The notes below the pieces were generated by a model. The model did not search any database and was not told where the DNA came from. It saw only the letters and a program-made list of their open reading frames with translations. From the NCBI GenBank assembly GCA_036927565.1, contig JAYESD010000004.1, positions 166,443,697 through 166,507,696 of the forward strand: a stretch of 64,000 nt of DNA, written 5' to 3'. Below are positions 10,436 through 20,770 of this stretch, piece after piece; the stretch's first letter is position 1, and every line of letters begins with the position of its first letter. This DNA is from Tuctoria greenei (taxonomy: Eukaryota; Streptophyta; Magnoliopsida; Poales; Poaceae). The translations under genes and the position numbers were made by a program.

Positions 10436-11291
10436 ATGGAATCATCATTTCCTCCCGTCCTTGTCATGGCCGACAAGAAGATTGTGCCTCACGCCTCCTC
10501 CAGCTCAACCTTCAACCTGAGCGGGGACATTACACCGACCAACGACAAAACTTCCCTCACCTTGGAGTTCGTCATGGCGATCGATGTCAAGCCCCATGAT
10601 CCCGCCTACGATGACTCCGCGCGGGCGCAGCCCTACACCTCGTAGTGCTATCCGGTCGCTCTCCCCTCGGAGAACGCCGATGAAGTCGACGATGCTATGC
10701 CATCCGACTTTGGCTGGACTGAACCCAGTCAAGACACGTCTTTTCCACGGAAAAGACAAGTCTCTCCCATTGTTGCTGCCCAACAAGGAGTTCATGTACA
10801 CACTGAAGACTAAGAAGGGTGATGTAGTGAGATACCACTACAAGACGCCCACCTGTACCTCGCCGGAACGCATGGGAGATCGCTTTCTTATCCACGGGGT
10901 GCGCAAACCCAAAGGAGGCTACGCTAAGGGCCTATTCAAGCGCGTGGATAATCTGGCGATGAAGGAGTCGACGGGCTCATTGATCTCCAAGATTAGGCGA
11001 CACGTCCCACCACCTGCCATCAACGGGCCACCCGGTCAGTTCGAGGGTTGTGATGAGGACTCTCCTCGCGCCCCTAAACTGGCACAGGTGACCAAGGAGT
11101 TCGCTTCTCTCCTCTTGGAGAACAAGAAGCTGACTGACTTGGTGGCTGAAGGGCGCATCGAGAGGGCGGAACTGAAGGACGACATCATGACCCTCAAGGA
11201 GGAGATTGACGATGTTCACCATGGCATGAGCGCCAAACTGCGGCGCTTGTGCAATGCCATCGGGGAGCCCGACATCTACAGCGCACCATAG
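10436..11291 (+). pseudogene. Post-pol ORF of element F, frameshifted
   Basis: Between integrase and the 3' LTR, where Athila elements may carry an additional or envelope-like ORF. An N-terminal reading frame (MADKKIVPHASSSSTFNLSG, from about 10466) runs to a stop at about 10645. A second frame carries LPNKEFMYTLKTKKGDVVRY, then PERMGDRFLIHGVRKPKGGY, and ends at 11291. About 55 residues before the end, TKEFASLLLENKKLTDLVAE...ELKDDIMTLKEEIDDVHHG looks like a coiled coil. No signal peptide or membrane segment is visible, so an envelope role is not supported. The frameshift lies somewhere in 10640-10800. Function unknown. Confidence 0.6.
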
Positions 11292-12870
11292 TTTAGATGT
11301 CCCGACAGCATAGGATGCTTACTACTTAGGATTTTATTTTATTTAAAAAACATTTGTTTTCTAAAGGTAGGTTAAATAATATAAGCATCCCCATATTTTG
11401 ATTTCAATAAAGTGAACTTACCGGTTCATCTAACACCGGTAAAGTTCCCCCTTTAGTTTATTTTGTTGAATAAAGAATTCAAGAAACAAGTGTGGGGGAA
11501 TCATGTCTCCAAGTCACGAAATCCCGACATGAAAAATCAACGTTGCATATCAAACTACGTCACGACCAAATGAGCAAAACGACACAATGAAATAGAGCCA
11601 TAGAATAGCGAACAAGAGGCCGACCGACTTGTTTTCTGCACCGTACGACTCCGTTTTGCTCCAGAAAATCAGTTTGGATTTCTTTTCCCCAATTTTATGT
11701 GCTACCCTGCTGTTTGATTTGATTTCATATTTTGCATTGCATATCTAGAATGAATCAACTCAACAAATTGAAAAAAAAATGGTAGTCAAGAATTTGCTTA
11801 AGCTGAAAATTTGAATACTTTATATTTCAGTTCATTACCTTGTTATGATTCCCATAATTCAATAGGAAAAACACATCATCTAGGTGTTTGACTAGTCTTA
11901 TATGGTAAATGAGTTCTTTAGAAATCAACCTTTTGTTTGAAATTGATTTTGACATTTGTAACTATTTGAAGTCTTGAACTTTTCCTAAATCTCTCATTGG
12001 AAATTTATATACCCACCAAGGCCATATGATACATTCATTGAAAACCACAAGCATATGCCACTTTGTTTTTCATTGGACTTTGTCAAACCCGTGACCCAAT
12101 TGAGTGACATGCATGAAGTTTTTGAATTGAAAACTCTTGTGCACTCCATTCATGCAAAATTTCTCACATTGAGAGTTTGCGTCCATCGATTACCCATTCG
12201 TCAAAAAAAAAACTCCATACAATGCAAATGAAAGCCTCTCTAAAAATAAAAAGGAGTAGAAGACATGGCTACAAGAAAAAGAAAAAGCATCCACTCTAGA
12301 AAAAGAGTAAGAGTGCTAAAAAAAAGTAGCCATGTTTCATCCTTAAAAAAAAAGAGCAAATTCATGGGAGTTATCACCTCACCCCTCCATTCCATTCATG
12401 TGCACAAGAATTTTCCCTTCACTTTGTTCATTGCATAAGTCTCTCATATGATCAAGTTTTTGACTTAGTAACATACGCATTGCAAATGTGTGCCACATTC
12501 ATCCCTACCAAGCTCCAGATATAGCCACTTTTAGTATAGGGACAAGAATTGGCAAAACATGCCATGGTGAGGACTCAAACACTTTGAGACATTTGAGAGA
12601 TTCCGATCGAGAAGGCAAGGGAAAATGTTCCTATGACCTTTAAATATAGCAATTGCCAAATCATTTCAGTAGAGAATGATCCAAGGGAACTTCATTCTAA
12701 CCATTTCAATTTTCAAATACCCAAGATTGATGTGGTAGCCACATACACAAAGGGGATCCATGAATTCAGGTGTAAGTTGAAATATCTGGTATCCTTATTT
12801 TCTACCTTATAGCAAATTCATGACAACACTCTAGTTCTTCTTGCCTTCACTCGAGGACGAGCAAAGGACT
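11292..12870 (+). other. Non-coding 3' spacer of element F
   Basis: AT-rich with several A-runs (for example 11770, 12206, 12300-12360) and no credible ORF. A copy of the polypurine-tract sequence, AAGTGTGGGGGAA, sits at 11488-11500, about 1.4 kb before the functional one. Confidence 0.75.
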
Positions 12871-12885
12871 AAGTGTGGGGGTGTT
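12871..12885 (+). other. Polypurine tract of element F
   Basis: AAGTGTGGGGGTGTT immediately before the 3' LTR start TGTTGACGG, the position where plus-strand DNA priming is expected. Confidence 0.85.
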
Positions 12886-14736
12886 TGTTGACGGTCCTTA
12901 AGTACCATATTTTGACCGTCAATTAACCTCATAATGTGCATAAAAGAAACACAAAACATAGTGGTAGGGCTATACACTAACTCAATTCCACAAGTGTTGG
13001 TGTTTATTTGTATGCAGGTGAATTATTACCCAAAATACCAAACATGCAGGGATGAATCCATGAAAATGGATTTCAACGAATCTGGCGATGACACGTGGCA
13101 ACACATGGATCAAATGGCTCACAAACAGAAGAATACGAGGAGATCCAACGGTGTTGCACCCATATACATCAAGGGGGCCCACCTGGAAGCCACCTGGAGG
13201 AAGCACTCCCTGAGGAGGCTTGACCAGGTCAGCCGAACCAGGGATTCGGCTGACCCCTTCTCGGCGCCAAACCCGATCAAATGACATGTGTTGGCTCCTC
13301 CCGACTCCCTGGAGTCAATGGTGACTGATTCGCGCGTTAATTGTGGCGGGAACCGACCCTTCTCCACCTATAAATAGACCCCCTCACCTCACTTCTCACA
13401 CACACCAAAGGTTGAGAATAGTGCTACACTCCAAAGGTTTAGAGTACTCCTAGAGGCTACCTAAGTAGAAGGAGAGTGTGGTGAACAATCTAGGAGAAGG
13501 AGGCTTGGGCTTGTCAAGTACCTCTTCTACACTTGTACCCCTACAAAGGTTTTACTCAATCAAGTAAGCCTTTGTGAATTCAATACAAGTTTGATCTTTT
13601 ATTCTTAGTAGTTTGCACAAGTAGTTACTTGTGGGTTCACTGCTTTAATTCATTAGAGGCTCTAGTTGTAGCTTTGTGTTCGAAGCAACTAGAGTAGTGA
13701 TTTAGGGCCCGTTTGGATGGATGAAACGTTTCTGATTCTGGGTAGAATCACTTGAAACTGATCCAAACGGTAAAAAAGAGAAACGTTTCAGGGGAGAATC
13801 ACTCTGAAGTGATTCACTTTTTTGAACTGTGGAGGTGAAACACCTGAAAAGGTGTTCCACACCTTGGAACACTTTGATCAATGGTAACTCGGGTCTAAGT
13901 TCTAGAAAAATTACGAAGATTTGCCATCACCTTAGAATGCTTCGGATCAGCGGCCAAATATTTTTTATCTTCGTCTTTTTTCTAAACTCGTCAACGTGAT
14001 AATACAAACAAAATAAAAACTTACAACAACCAAATAATAGACATGATATGTTACAACGTTCTCACTAGGGGTCAACATTACGACCGGAGACTATTTTTTT
14101 ATTGTCAACGTCATTACATAATCACAAACATAAATGAAGAACAACAACAAACCAACCAGAGTTAAATGGGTCAATTCAACATTTCTCTCCTCTCTCCTAA
14201 AACTGAAACATATATGCTAGCCAAACGGTTTCTAAAGTGATTCTATTCCAGAGTCTGAAACCGTTTCAGCATTGGAACTGAAACATTTCTGATTCTGTGT
14301 GAATCTGGAACCATACCAAACGGGTCCTTAGAGCGTAAGCGTGGTGCTTAGGTTATAAAACATTAGTGGATATCTCGTAGACCCACGGATTGAAGAGGTA
14401 GGCAATAGGTGGTGACAGCCCTATCTGTCCTTTGTAATCCTCCACGTTTGGCTATGCCATAGGCTCTTGGCGAGAGCCGTCCAAGTATTGCTAGGAGTAA
14501 GCCCGTGTCCGAAGCAAGCATCTATTGCAAACTACCTTGAATAAGGATCAATACTTTGAATTCCTCTCTGTTCCTTGCCTACCAAACAACTTTGTGTCCT
14601 TGGGTGAGCTAGTTCGAAAGATTAGCACACATGTTCTTTGGATTCGATACCCTTGGGAATACTCCTTAAGGGGAAGTGCTACAACGGTATTTCTATGCAC
14701 CTGCAGATAACTCTTTGGTGTTAAGAAATACCAACA
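12886..14736 (+). repeat. 3' LTR of element F, with nested MITE
   Basis: Collinear with the 5' LTR, but 1,851 bp because of a 623-bp insertion plus its 3-bp duplication at 13702-14330. Without it the length is about 1,225 bp. Ends CCAACA at 14736, followed by the duplication GTGGG. Confidence 0.95.
13705..14327. mobile_element. Tourist-like (PIF/Harbinger) MITE
   Basis: The insertion is defined exactly by comparison with the 5' LTR (GATTTAGAGC intact there). Its ends GGGCCCGTTTGG and, reversed, GGACCCGTTTGG form terminal inverted repeats, and the 3-bp target TTA is duplicated (13702-13704 and 14328-14330). The subterminal parts are also loosely inverted (AATCACTT and AAACGGTTT blocks). There is no coding capacity. 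The TTA/TAA target and the TIR style suit Tourist-type elements moved by a PIF/Harbinger transposase; hAT is less likely because that would give 8 bp. Confidence 0.85.
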
Positions 14737-14741
14737 GTGGG

Positions 14742-15518
14742 TTCAGATGACTCCGACCGCCCATAGAAGAAGTTCCACACCGATTGAAGCTGTCGTGGCC
14801 CTAGGTATGAAGTGACATTAGGAATTTGTCTTCTTTTTCATTTCTTGCTTCTTTCTTATTTTTTATTTTCTCTATTTCTAGAGCTTCGAGGCCAGTCGCT
14901 GTTTCTTCTACTCCACCATCCTTTGCGGTGGGATCAGAGATGCCACCAATAGACTATGCCAGCGTTGCAGCTGAATATACGAGACCGGTTGATCCGCCGG
15001 TTGATGTCGCGGCTTCTTTCGAGGTCACGGTAGATATTATGGTGGAGTCGGAGCCAACAGCATCAGTGGATGTCACATCAGCTCCAGAGCTGATAGCGGT
15101 GCCGAAGCCAACTTTTGAGCCAACATTAGATGCTGAGGTGGTGTCGGAGCCTTCAACTGGCACCACGACGACGCCGGAGCCATAGACTAGCACCATAACG
15201 GATCTGCCGTCTGAAAACACAACGGTGCCAGACCCGACGGGTGACACCACGACGGTGGCACTAGAAGCACCGTCTGCTGCCGCGTCAGCGTCAGCACTAG
15301 GGGCGGAAGAGATCTTGGAGATCGGCGATAGCTCCAACGCAGTTGGTGAAGGCTTGTCGGAGTCCATGCTTGTGCCATGGACTCCGACAATTATTCCCAA
15401 AGAAATTGGGGGCTAGCAGACCCGACAGAAGGTCCAGATTCGATCCCATTGTCTCTTTTTATAGAGAACGCATGCTCCAGTCTACGCCAAGTGCCACTTG
15501 GCTTCGACCACAAGAGAT
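14742..15518 (+). pseudogene. Accessory gene copy G, 3' half, with intron
   Basis: Continues copy G after the Athila insertion. The segment GAAGAAGTTCCACACCGATT aligns with AAGAGGTTCTGCGCTGATT before the intron in copy C. A 77-bp intron-like stretch runs 14805-14881 (CTAG, then GTATGA ... TTTCTAG). After it comes an Ala/Pro/Glu/Thr-rich region (residues like EPTASVDVTSAPELIAVPKP), as in the second exon of the other copies. Near 15425-15518 the sequence aligns with the start of the coiled-coil part of copy A (GCTCCAGTCTACGCCAAGT). It stops at about 15518 against the copia remnant. Stops interrupt it. Confidence 0.7.
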
Positions 15519-15644
15519 TACAATAATTTTAAATTGAGATACATGTCCTCGATCACAAGTCCTTAAGGCTACAAAATAAGCTACTAGTCTCAATCTCTCC
15601 CCCCTTTGGCATCAACGGACCAAAAAGGGGAAAATTAAGTGGAA

Positions 15645-17164
15645 TCAATCATCGTTACTGCCTCCCCCACTCTCAATCCTATCTTCATGCTCTTCTTCAT
15701 CTTTAGGTGCTTGCTGAGGAGGACGAGGAGCGAAGACACTAGCTAGACCAAATGGTGCAACCTCTTGCTCTGAGAGGGGTGCCATTTTAGTGAAATCCTC
15801 TTCAGAATCCTCTGAAATCTGAGGTGACCCCATTGGCTCAATGTTTGGCCTCTCACTGATAGCTTTGATGTTGGTCTTCACATATCTTTGATGTCTCTTC
15901 TTAGAAAGACTTTTCTTGTGCTACTTAATTTCCACTTTGCGGGAGGATGCAAAGATGGAGGAAAGCATTTTCAGCACACCACTTGACAACTCTCTAGAGT
16001 GTGGAGGAGCAGGAGTAGCAGCCTAGGTCCCTGAGCCTTAATGAGCCCTCTTAGATCTTTGTTCCACTGCAGGTGAGGAACATCTTTGATAAACTCTAGT
16101 CCTGTGACCTTATCAATCATGTATATGATATAGGGTGCATATGCACATGACCTGTTTGGAGTAATGGAGATATTCACAATGTCATTGTAGATGTATTCAA
16201 AGACATTGAAGGTCCTTCTCTTGCTTATCACCTTCATCAAGGTCCTTAGAGTCCCTTGGATGGTTTCTGTATCTCCTTCCTTGGGAGCTATGGTCTTCCT
16301 CAGAATTCTGTTCAAGACTTCAAAGAATGGCTTCAAATATTTTGTAGTCGGAGACTTGTAAGACATTCTTGTATCATAGAGGAAATCTAGCTTATCTTTC
16401 TCCAGAGGCTTTAAGTTATGAATAATGAGATCATTTTCCAAGGTACTTTCAAGATGAAGTATCCCAGCAAGTTCCTCATAGGTGACACTGTACTTGGATC
16501 CATGTTTCATCCATATCATCTTGTCCCCATCATCACGGGCGAAGTAGAGAGTGGAGTAAAATTGAGTTATAACCTCATTGTTCCAGTCCCACTGGAAGGA
16601 TATGAGATCCTTCAACCCGTGTCTCTCCAATGCCTCTAGGACCTCTTTATAGGATTGGCACATCTTGGATTGGAGGTAGGTAATATTGACCCACTGACTT
16701 TCAATCACTGGGTTCCTCATCTTCATGTAAACATGCTCATAATAGTCAGCATGAAAGTTGCTACAGAACCTTGGGTCAGCTGACTGTTTAGGCTGCTCAT
16801 AGACCTCAATCTTCTTGTATTTGCCAGCCAGTTCATTTCCTATTCCAGTAAAATTATCACTTGATGGCTGCCTGTTGCGGTGAAAAGGAGCCTTCATCTT
16901 CAATGCGCCAATTGGACCACTAGCCAGTCATTTGCCCTTGTTGAGACTTCTCTTAGGTGTCAACGAGCTGCCAGCACCTTCCATGCTCAGAGGCTTCTTC
17001 ACTACCACTCTCTTCTTCTTAGGAAGAGCATCGTCGGGAGGCAAAGAGTGAACATTGTGGTCATGCCTCTTCTTCATAACTCTCTCTTTGGCTCTTTGCA
17101 ATCTTGCACAATCACGCTCTTCGTCATAATCAAACGAGCTGTCCTCGGAAGCTGACAACATCAT
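15645..17164 (-). pseudogene. Accessory ORF downstream of copia RNase H
   Basis: Starts MMLSASEDSSFDYDEERD at 17164, basic in the next part (LPKKKRVVVKKPL). One in-frame TGA at about 16928 splits it from a 310-residue open stretch (16903-15971) containing FYSTLYFARDDGDKMIWMKHG and YSVTYEELAGILHLES. A frameshift near 15900-15970 leads to an acidic Pro/Glu-rich tail ending at 15645. The FYSTLYF...W...G.KY.VT..E.A pattern recurs in plant retroelement accessory proteins, but I cannot name a function. In SIRE-type elements this position is taken by an envelope-like ORF; no membrane segment is evident except a short Leu run (LLLLLLHTL) at the 16000 end. Confidence 0.6.
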
Positions 17165-18031
17165 GCCTAACGGGGGAATTCAAAGATTGATAAGAATCGA
17201 TTGTAGACTTTGTGGAAATAAGAATATAGAGGTTCAAATTGTCAGGGTACCGGACTTGTTTGTTTTCAGAGTGCTGACTTGTCCGGAGTACCAGACTTGT
17301 CCGCAATTGAACATCAGACTAGTCCGGGCTGACCTATGAACCCTAACTTCCTATTTTAACCAAATCTAGATCAAATGATGCACAACGAGTAGGAATACAT
17401 CAAGAAAGGTAATGTATGTCCTAGGAATCAAGAAAAATAAGCAAGATTGGAGAAAAGGTTAGAACTAGGGTTGAGTGAGATTTTACCAACATATTTGAAG
17501 ATTGGAGTTGGAGGAGCGGAGTAGGGTCCGGATTAGTCCGGAGTGGGGAAGCTTCGCGCCGAGGAGAGGATTTCCCTTGGAGAAAACATAGATTTTGATG
17601 ACTTGATGCAAAAATCGTGTTGGGAGCTCAAGGTTGAGGAGAGAGAGAGCAAAAGCGATTATGAGTGGAGGGAGATGAAGTTCTGGTGGCGGGCTAGGGT
17701 TAAGCCCGAAAAATACGGACTAGTCTGGTAGGGACTGGACAAGTCTGGTATGCCAGACCCGGGCCGGTGCTGATGCCAGACTAGTTCGTGTCAGCTGGAC
17801 AGAACAGAATGGAACAAATTCATTTTGGGAGTTTGAACTAATAGTGATCTAAAGGACATCATTTCACAATTAATCTTCATGAACATGACCAATAAGCAAT
17901 CAACAATCATACAATGGACATAATTCATCAAGATTCACTAATTTAAATAGTTTTCAAGAGAAATTCGAGATAAGGGGCAAATTTTCGCAAAAATGAGTAA
18001 ATTTTGAAATCAAAAACAGGTATGCAGTGTT
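17165..18031 (-). other. Non-coding spacer with CTAGTCCG motifs
   Basis: Between the RNase H stop and the accessory ORF start. It contains several variants of GGACTAGTCCG and GGACTTGTCCGG (about 17240-17330, 17525-17545, 17715-17780), like those in the LTRs at 1468-2499, 18660-19115 and 50669-51806. A pyrimidine-rich block near 17650 (minus strand CTCTCTCTCCTC) could be a leader of the downstream ORF. No ORF here is credible. Confidence 0.55.
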
Positions 18032-18659
18032 TCAAGCCACATGTCGAGAGTCAAGTATATTAAGTTCATTTCTTAGCTCACAAAACCTCTTTTCATCTAT
18101 TGGATTGGTGAAAATGTCTGCAAGTTGTTTTTCAGTCCTAACATGTGAGATTACAATGTCACCTTTTAATGAATGATCTCTTAAGAAATGATGATGAATA
18201 TCTATGTGCTTAGTTATTGAGTGCTCTATTGGGTTGTGTGCAATTTTTATAGCACTCTCATTGTCACATAGGAGTGGAATATGGTTCAGATTGTAACCAT
18301 AATACCTTAGAGTTTGTCGCATCCAAAGTAGTTGTGCGCAACAACTGCCAAGTGCAACATACTCCGCTTCGGCTATGGAAAGAGCAATGAAATTTTGCTT
18401 TTTAGATGACCATGAAACTAGGGATCTGCCAAGAAATTGGCAAGTCCCTAACATGCTCTTTCTATCGACTTCGCATCCTGCATAGTCGACATTGGAATAT
18501 ACTATTAAGCTAAACTTGGATCCTTTGGGATACCAAAGGCCAAAGTCGGGTGTGTGCATAAAGTATCTTAAAATTCTTTTTACAGCTATTAAATGACACT
18601 CTTTTGGTGCAGCTTGAAACCTTGCACACATACAAACACTAAGCATGATATCTTGCCTA
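18032..18659 (-). pseudogene. pol: Ty1-copia RNase H
   Basis: Begins in the DIMLSVCMCARFQ segment and runs through HLIAVKRILRYF, the YSNVDYAGCEVDRKSMLGTCQF block (first catalytic Asp changed to Asn, SNVDYAG against the usual SDADYAG), LVSWSSKKQNFIALSIAEAEYVA (catalytic Glu kept), LLCDNESAIKIAHNP (Asp kept) and HIDIHHHFLRDH, ending LADIFTNPIDEKRF...LNILDS. The 204-codon stretch has no stops. The ~45 residues that normally connect it to RT are missing and replaced by the inserted LTR fragment. Confidence 0.93.
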
Positions 18660-19115
18660 GATGCACATTAATAAAGTCCTCACTAGACCAAACTAGTCTG
18701 ATATTAGATAGAGACAAAAATGGACAAGTCTGGTATGAAATCAGACAAGTCTGAACTTAGTCAGAGAGGAAAATGGACAAGTCCGGCAGAAAACGGACAA
18801 GTTCGGACAATCCGGGGACTTAGTAAAATTTCCAAGGGATGGGATTAGCGGAGTAGTCCGCAATGGGCCGGACAAGTCCGAAACCAGTACAGAGAAAAAC
18901 GGACTAGTCTACAGGAAAACGGACATGTCCAAAACGGGTTCGGAGGGGAATTCGGACTAGTCTGGGGAAAATCGGACAAGTCCGCACTTCTCAGACTTTT
19001 TTAAGCGCGTTCTTACTTCTAATTCATTTTAAACTTGTTCCTTTTTATGTGGATTAATGTTAAGCATATTTAATGATGTATGCAATGCATGATGCACGAA
19101 AATGAGGGTGTTACA
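18660..19115 (-). mobile_element. LTR fragment (family D) inserted in copia pol
   Basis: Minus strand starts TGTAACACCCTCATTTTCG at 19115 and matches the start of the LTR at 50669 (TGTAACACCCACATTTTC, then GCATTGCATA, ACATTAA, AAGTTTAAAAT and GAATTAGAAG blocks). It carries about ten CTAGTCCG or CAAGTCCG motifs. At ~456 bp it is much shorter than the copy at 50669, so it is a partial LTR. The right junction cuts copia RT after PLWIPMV. The left junction is placed near 18660 where RNase H homology resumes. Confidence 0.75.
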
Positions 19116-19878
19116 CCATTGGTATCCAAAGAGGCTTGTTGTTTTCCATGTTGAAACGCCTAAGGATATCTTTCGTGTACTTAGTTCGATGCACAAATGT
19201 TCCCTCTGTAGTTTGCTTGATTTGCATCCCCATAAAGTACGTGAGTTCTCCCATCATACTCATCTCAAATTCCGAACTCATCATAGCTGAAAACTTGGAC
19301 ACAACATCATGTGAAGCACAACCAACAATAACATCATCCACATACGCTTGAACGAATAGTGAGTCATTGCCATGCTTAAGTAGAAAAAGAGTTTTATCAA
19401 CTTTTCCCATGGTAAACCTCTTTTCAAGTAAGAATGTTTTTAACCAATCATACCATGCTCCAGGGGCTTGTTTAAGACTATACAAGGCTTTCGACAATTT
19501 GTAAACATGATTGGGAAAATCAGAATTTTTGAAAACGGATGGTTGCTTAACATAAACCTCCTTATCTATGTAGTCATTAAGAAAAGCACTAACATCCATT
19601 TGGTATAATTTGAAACCATTAGATGCAACAAATGCTAATAAAATTATTATGGCTTCTAACCTAGCAATAGGACCGAAAGTTTCATCAAAGTCTAGAACTT
19701 CAACTTGTGTGAAATCTTGAGCAACCAACCTAGCTATGTTACTAACCACAACCCGATCCTCGCTTTGTTTATTTTTAAACACTCATATAGTTCCAATTAA
19801 AGTGTGATCATGAGGTGGAGTTACATGTTTCCAAACATTATTTCTTTCAAAATTTTCAAACTCTTCTTAAATAGCAAT
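19116..19878 (-). pseudogene. pol: Ty1-copia reverse transcriptase
   Basis: Upstream part EEFENFERNNVWKHVTPPHD (19870-19810, with one stop) leads into VFKNKQSEDRVVVSNIARLV, then DFDETFGPIARLEAIIILLA, LYQMDVSAFLNDYIDKEVYV, LSKALYSLKQAPGAWYDWL and the catalytic AYVDDVIVG near 19340. It ends in the foreign LTR after NNKPLWIPMV. Stops occur at the N-terminal side (about 19780 and 19860). The rest of the polyprotein upstream (integrase, gag) is absent; the edge at 19878 is the insertion point of element B. Confidence 0.94.
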
Positions 19879-19985
19879 TGTCGGTACCCTACGTGTTGGC
19901 TACTCCACGATACCGCAAGTAAATTAATGGAGTTTCTCCTATCCGAGTTGAAGACCTACAAAGGCTACACGTGTCCCACAGCACT

Positions 19986-20212
19986 GGACCCGCCTCCCTC
20001 ATTCGGGTAGCTCCAGCACTGCCATGTGTAACGTAAGGCCGGACCTAGCTCCCTTCATAGGGAAGCTCCGGTCATGCCACATGTCCAGTGACCCCGGACC
20101 TAACCCCCAATAGAGGAAGCTCTAGTGCTGCCATGTGTATAGTAGCTCCGGACCTACGTCCCAACATAGGGATGCTCTGGAGCTGCCACGTGTCAAGCCT
20201 TCGGACCTAAGC
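19986..20212 (+). repeat. ~55-bp U3 subrepeats with ACGTG-type cores
   Basis: GGACC-initiated units start at about 19987, 20041, 20096, 20150 and 20203. Each has a CTCCC...GGGAAGCTCCGG segment and a GCCATGTGT or GCCACGTGTC segment. GCCACGTGTC has the form of a plant G-box/ABRE. Related units occur in the C LTR (about 26440-26690) and the A LTR (about 52320-52600). Confidence 0.75.
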
Positions 20213-20477
20213 ATGCAACGGGAAGATTGACGCATCTCCAACGGTGTGGACATTCAAGAGGCCATTAAATAGTCATTACAAGACCTGATTACGTGTCATT
20301 AATGCAATGTTAATGACACACAATCAGAGGACTATTAATACTGGTAACTCTGCCATTTAAGGTGCGTTATCACCCTGTTAATCATACTTAATACATGTAG
20401 ATCGTGTATTAGGGAATTAAATACTGCCGGGGCCACTTGTCGGGCCAGGCAACCTCTGTAACGGCCAACCCTTAGCA

Positions 20478-20485
20478 TATAAAAG
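20478..20485 (+). promoter_or_regulatory. TATA box of the element B LTR
   Basis: TATAAAAG, matched in position by CTTTTATA (reverse) at 26180-26187 in the C LTR and by CCTTTTATA at 52086-52094 in the A LTR. Confidence 0.7.
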
Positions 20486-20770
20486 GGTTGTGCCACACGG
20501 TAGAAACCAAGTCGACTCAACTCCAAGCAAGCTCATACGCACACAATCAACCTCACACTCATACAATCAGCCACCCCGTGGAGTAGGGTATTACGCTCAA
20601 GCAGCCCGTACCACATAAAAATCCCTTGTGTCATCGTCTCGTTCTAATCTTATGCGCTCCCCAACCGAAAACGAACCTCCGCGGACTACGCTTTAGTAGT
20701 ACCGGGGGAAGTGTCCTAGTTCACACTTTCACATTTTGCATGCTAGGAAGGGGCCGCCTGAAATTTCGAT

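Larger units (their letters stand above)
4316..14736 (+). mobile_element. Athila-type Ty3-gypsy retrotransposon F, complete but coding-dead
   Basis: Two LTRs (4316-5528 and 12886-14736) begin TGTTGACGGTCC and end ATACCAACA, and are flanked by the 5-bp duplication GTGGG (4311-4315 and 14737-14741). A TGGCGCCGTTGCCGGA primer-binding site lies 8 bases after the 5' LTR, and the polypurine tract AAGTGTGGGGGTGTT touches the 3' LTR. Gag, protease, RT, RNase H and integrase follow in Ty3-gypsy order, then a post-pol ORF and a 1.6-kb non-coding spacer. Gag and pol each stay in one frame, but several stop codons interrupt them, so it cannot move on its own. It is inserted in accessory gene copy G. Confidence 0.93.
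15519..19878 (-). mobile_element. Ty1-copia (SIRE/Maximus-like) remnant, reverse orientation
   Basis: In minus-strand order: RT (19878 to 19116), a foreign LTR fragment, RNase H (to 18032), a non-coding spacer, an accessory ORF (17164 to 15645), and a GATGCCAAAGGGGGGAGAGA block at about 15592-15613. Such a block precedes the 3' LTR in SIRE/Maximus elements. The 3' LTR is cut to about 75 bases. Gag, protease and integrase are missing; the right edge is the LTR of element B at 19879. Lineage assignment is by gene order and style and is moderately sure. Confidence 0.75.
19879..20725 (+). repeat. 5' LTR of element B
   Basis: Starts TGTCGGTACCCTACG and ends GTGTCCTAGTTCACA, 847 bp. The U3 region has ~55-bp subrepeats. 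A TATA box lies at 20478, and the family-conserved block GTGGAGTAGGGTATTACGCT lies near 20579. It aligns over its length to the reverse LTRs at 25954-26786 and ~51807-52686. I could not recognise a primer-binding site just after 20725. Confidence 0.88.

Noticed and set aside
18032..18646. Intact host gene in the 204-codon open frame
   Set aside because: All motifs are those of copia RNase H, with the first catalytic Asp lost and the upstream part missing.
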